Source: Flavobacteriaceae bacterium PRS1 (GTDB taxonomy: Bacteria; Bacteroidota; Bacteroidia; Flavobacteriales; Flavobacteriaceae). From it: a stretch of DNA of 34,673 nucleotides. Positions 34,486-34,673 of this stretch are shown piece by piece (within the stretch, counting starts at the first letter, position 1; each line of letters begins with the position of its first letter). Below the pieces are notes generated by a model. The model did not search any database. It was not told where the DNA came from and saw nothing but the letters and a program-made list of their open reading frames with translations. The stretch lies in the NCBI GenBank assembly GCA_003709165.1, contig RDRZ01000024.1:1-34673 (forward strand), in the 5' to 3' direction. Made by a program: the position numbers and the translations under genes.

Positions 34486-34552
34486 ATACTATATAATTTT
34501 TAAAAGTAGTATTTTTTACTTGAATTTTATTTTTATATGTTTTCTAACATTA

Positions 34553-34573
34553 ATTCGTAAACTTTTAACGAAT
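34553..34573. promoter_or_regulatory. Inverted repeat in the xdhC/peroxidase divergent region
   Basis: ATTCGT (34553-34558) and ACGAAT (34568-34573) form a perfect 6-base dyad around AAACTTTTA, 33 bases before the ATG at 34607. A candidate operator, perhaps for an arsenic-responsive repressor, but no regulator gene is in view and no exact TAnnTTTG element was found here. Confidence 0.35.
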
Positions 34574-34606
34574 TTTACGTCTATAAAACATTAGAACACA
34601 TAAATT

Positions 34607-34673
34607 ATGTCTAAAACTTATTACGACCCAGCTGATTTAAGAAAGTTTGGAAATATAACGGAGTGGAGTGAAG
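34607..34673 (+). CDS. Arsenosugar biosynthesis-associated peroxidase-like protein, N-terminal part
   Basis: Starts at ATG 34607 and runs off the window after 22 codons. MSKTYYDPADLRKFGNITEWSE matches the opening of the AhpD/carboxymuconolactone-decarboxylase-like protein of arsenosugar clusters. The catalytic CxxC region is beyond the window. It is divergent from the xdhC/arsS remnants; only the short N-terminus and context support the call. Confidence 0.65.
   Translation, partial: MSKTYYDPADLRKFGNITEWSE

Noticed and set aside
1-34673. tRNA, rRNA or insertion sequence genes
   Set aside because: No cloverleaf-like sequences, rRNA segments, transposase frames or IS ends were seen; gaps between genes are all below about 160 bases.

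Overview
The window comes from a low-GC member of the Bacteroidota, almost certainly a marine-type Flavobacteriaceae. The evidence is very A+T-rich coding sequence, a type IX secretion sorting tail, lipoprotein and outer-membrane signal peptides, TAnnTTTG-type promoter elements instead of -35/-10 boxes, a mevalonate pathway, a flavobacterial maltose locus and an arsenosugar cluster. No genus can be fixed from the sequence.

Layout. (1) 1-6927, + strand: maltose/alpha-glucan operon with the end of an MFS transporter, beta-phosphoglucomutase, GH65 maltose phosphorylase, a periplasmic GH13 enzyme and a GH13 lipoprotein, closed by a strong hairpin terminator. The GH13 enzymes shorten glucans outside the cytoplasm, the transporter imports the products, the phosphorylase makes beta-glucose-1-phosphate and PgmB converts it to glucose-6-phosphate. 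(2) 6947-8663: a deletion scar joining the tail of a lost minus-strand membrane gene to the decayed 3' part of a metallophosphatase/outer-membrane-barrel gene. (3) 8743-17427: tesB, a beta-propeller lipoprotein, a BaiN-type flavoprotein, a frameshifted DUF1697 gene, then isoprenoid genes (mvaD, mevalonate-kinase-like GHMP kinase, UbiA prenyltransferase), a nitrilase and an RluB/RluF-like pseudouridine synthase lacking its catalytic Asp. (4) 17413-24559, - strand: a translationally coupled operon (FAD oxidoreductase, NosR/NapH-like membrane 4Fe-4S protein, MORN/YwqK-like protein, two GT2 glycosyltransferases), followed by a polytopic mannosyltransferase-like gene with its own promoter candidate. 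(5) 24714-28653, + strand: an operon of four envelope genes, three of them broken (DUF547, GH113, BamA/D15-like). (6) 28650-34673: arsenosugar biosynthesis cluster (TIGR04283-type GT, DUF547, ArsM, purine nucleoside phosphorylase, DM13/T9SS protein, TIGR04282-type transferase, rhodanese, ArsS remnant, XdhC remnant, divergent peroxidase-like gene). A deletion fused the 5' end of xdhC to the 3' end of arsS, so the pathway should be interrupted here.

Two themes stand out. First, short palindromic or tandem repeats are scattered through the window. They occur between genes, but also in frame inside three conserved enzymes, at the stop codon of mvaD and at the start codon of a secreted protein. 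Second, at least seven genes are broken. Single-base indels all fall in homopolymers, both internal stops are TAA at an expected Tyr, and two truncations lie at deletion junctions. Homopolymer indels could be assembly errors; the deletion junctions and nonsense codons are harder to explain that way. All family names are from recognition of motifs and order; no database search was run.
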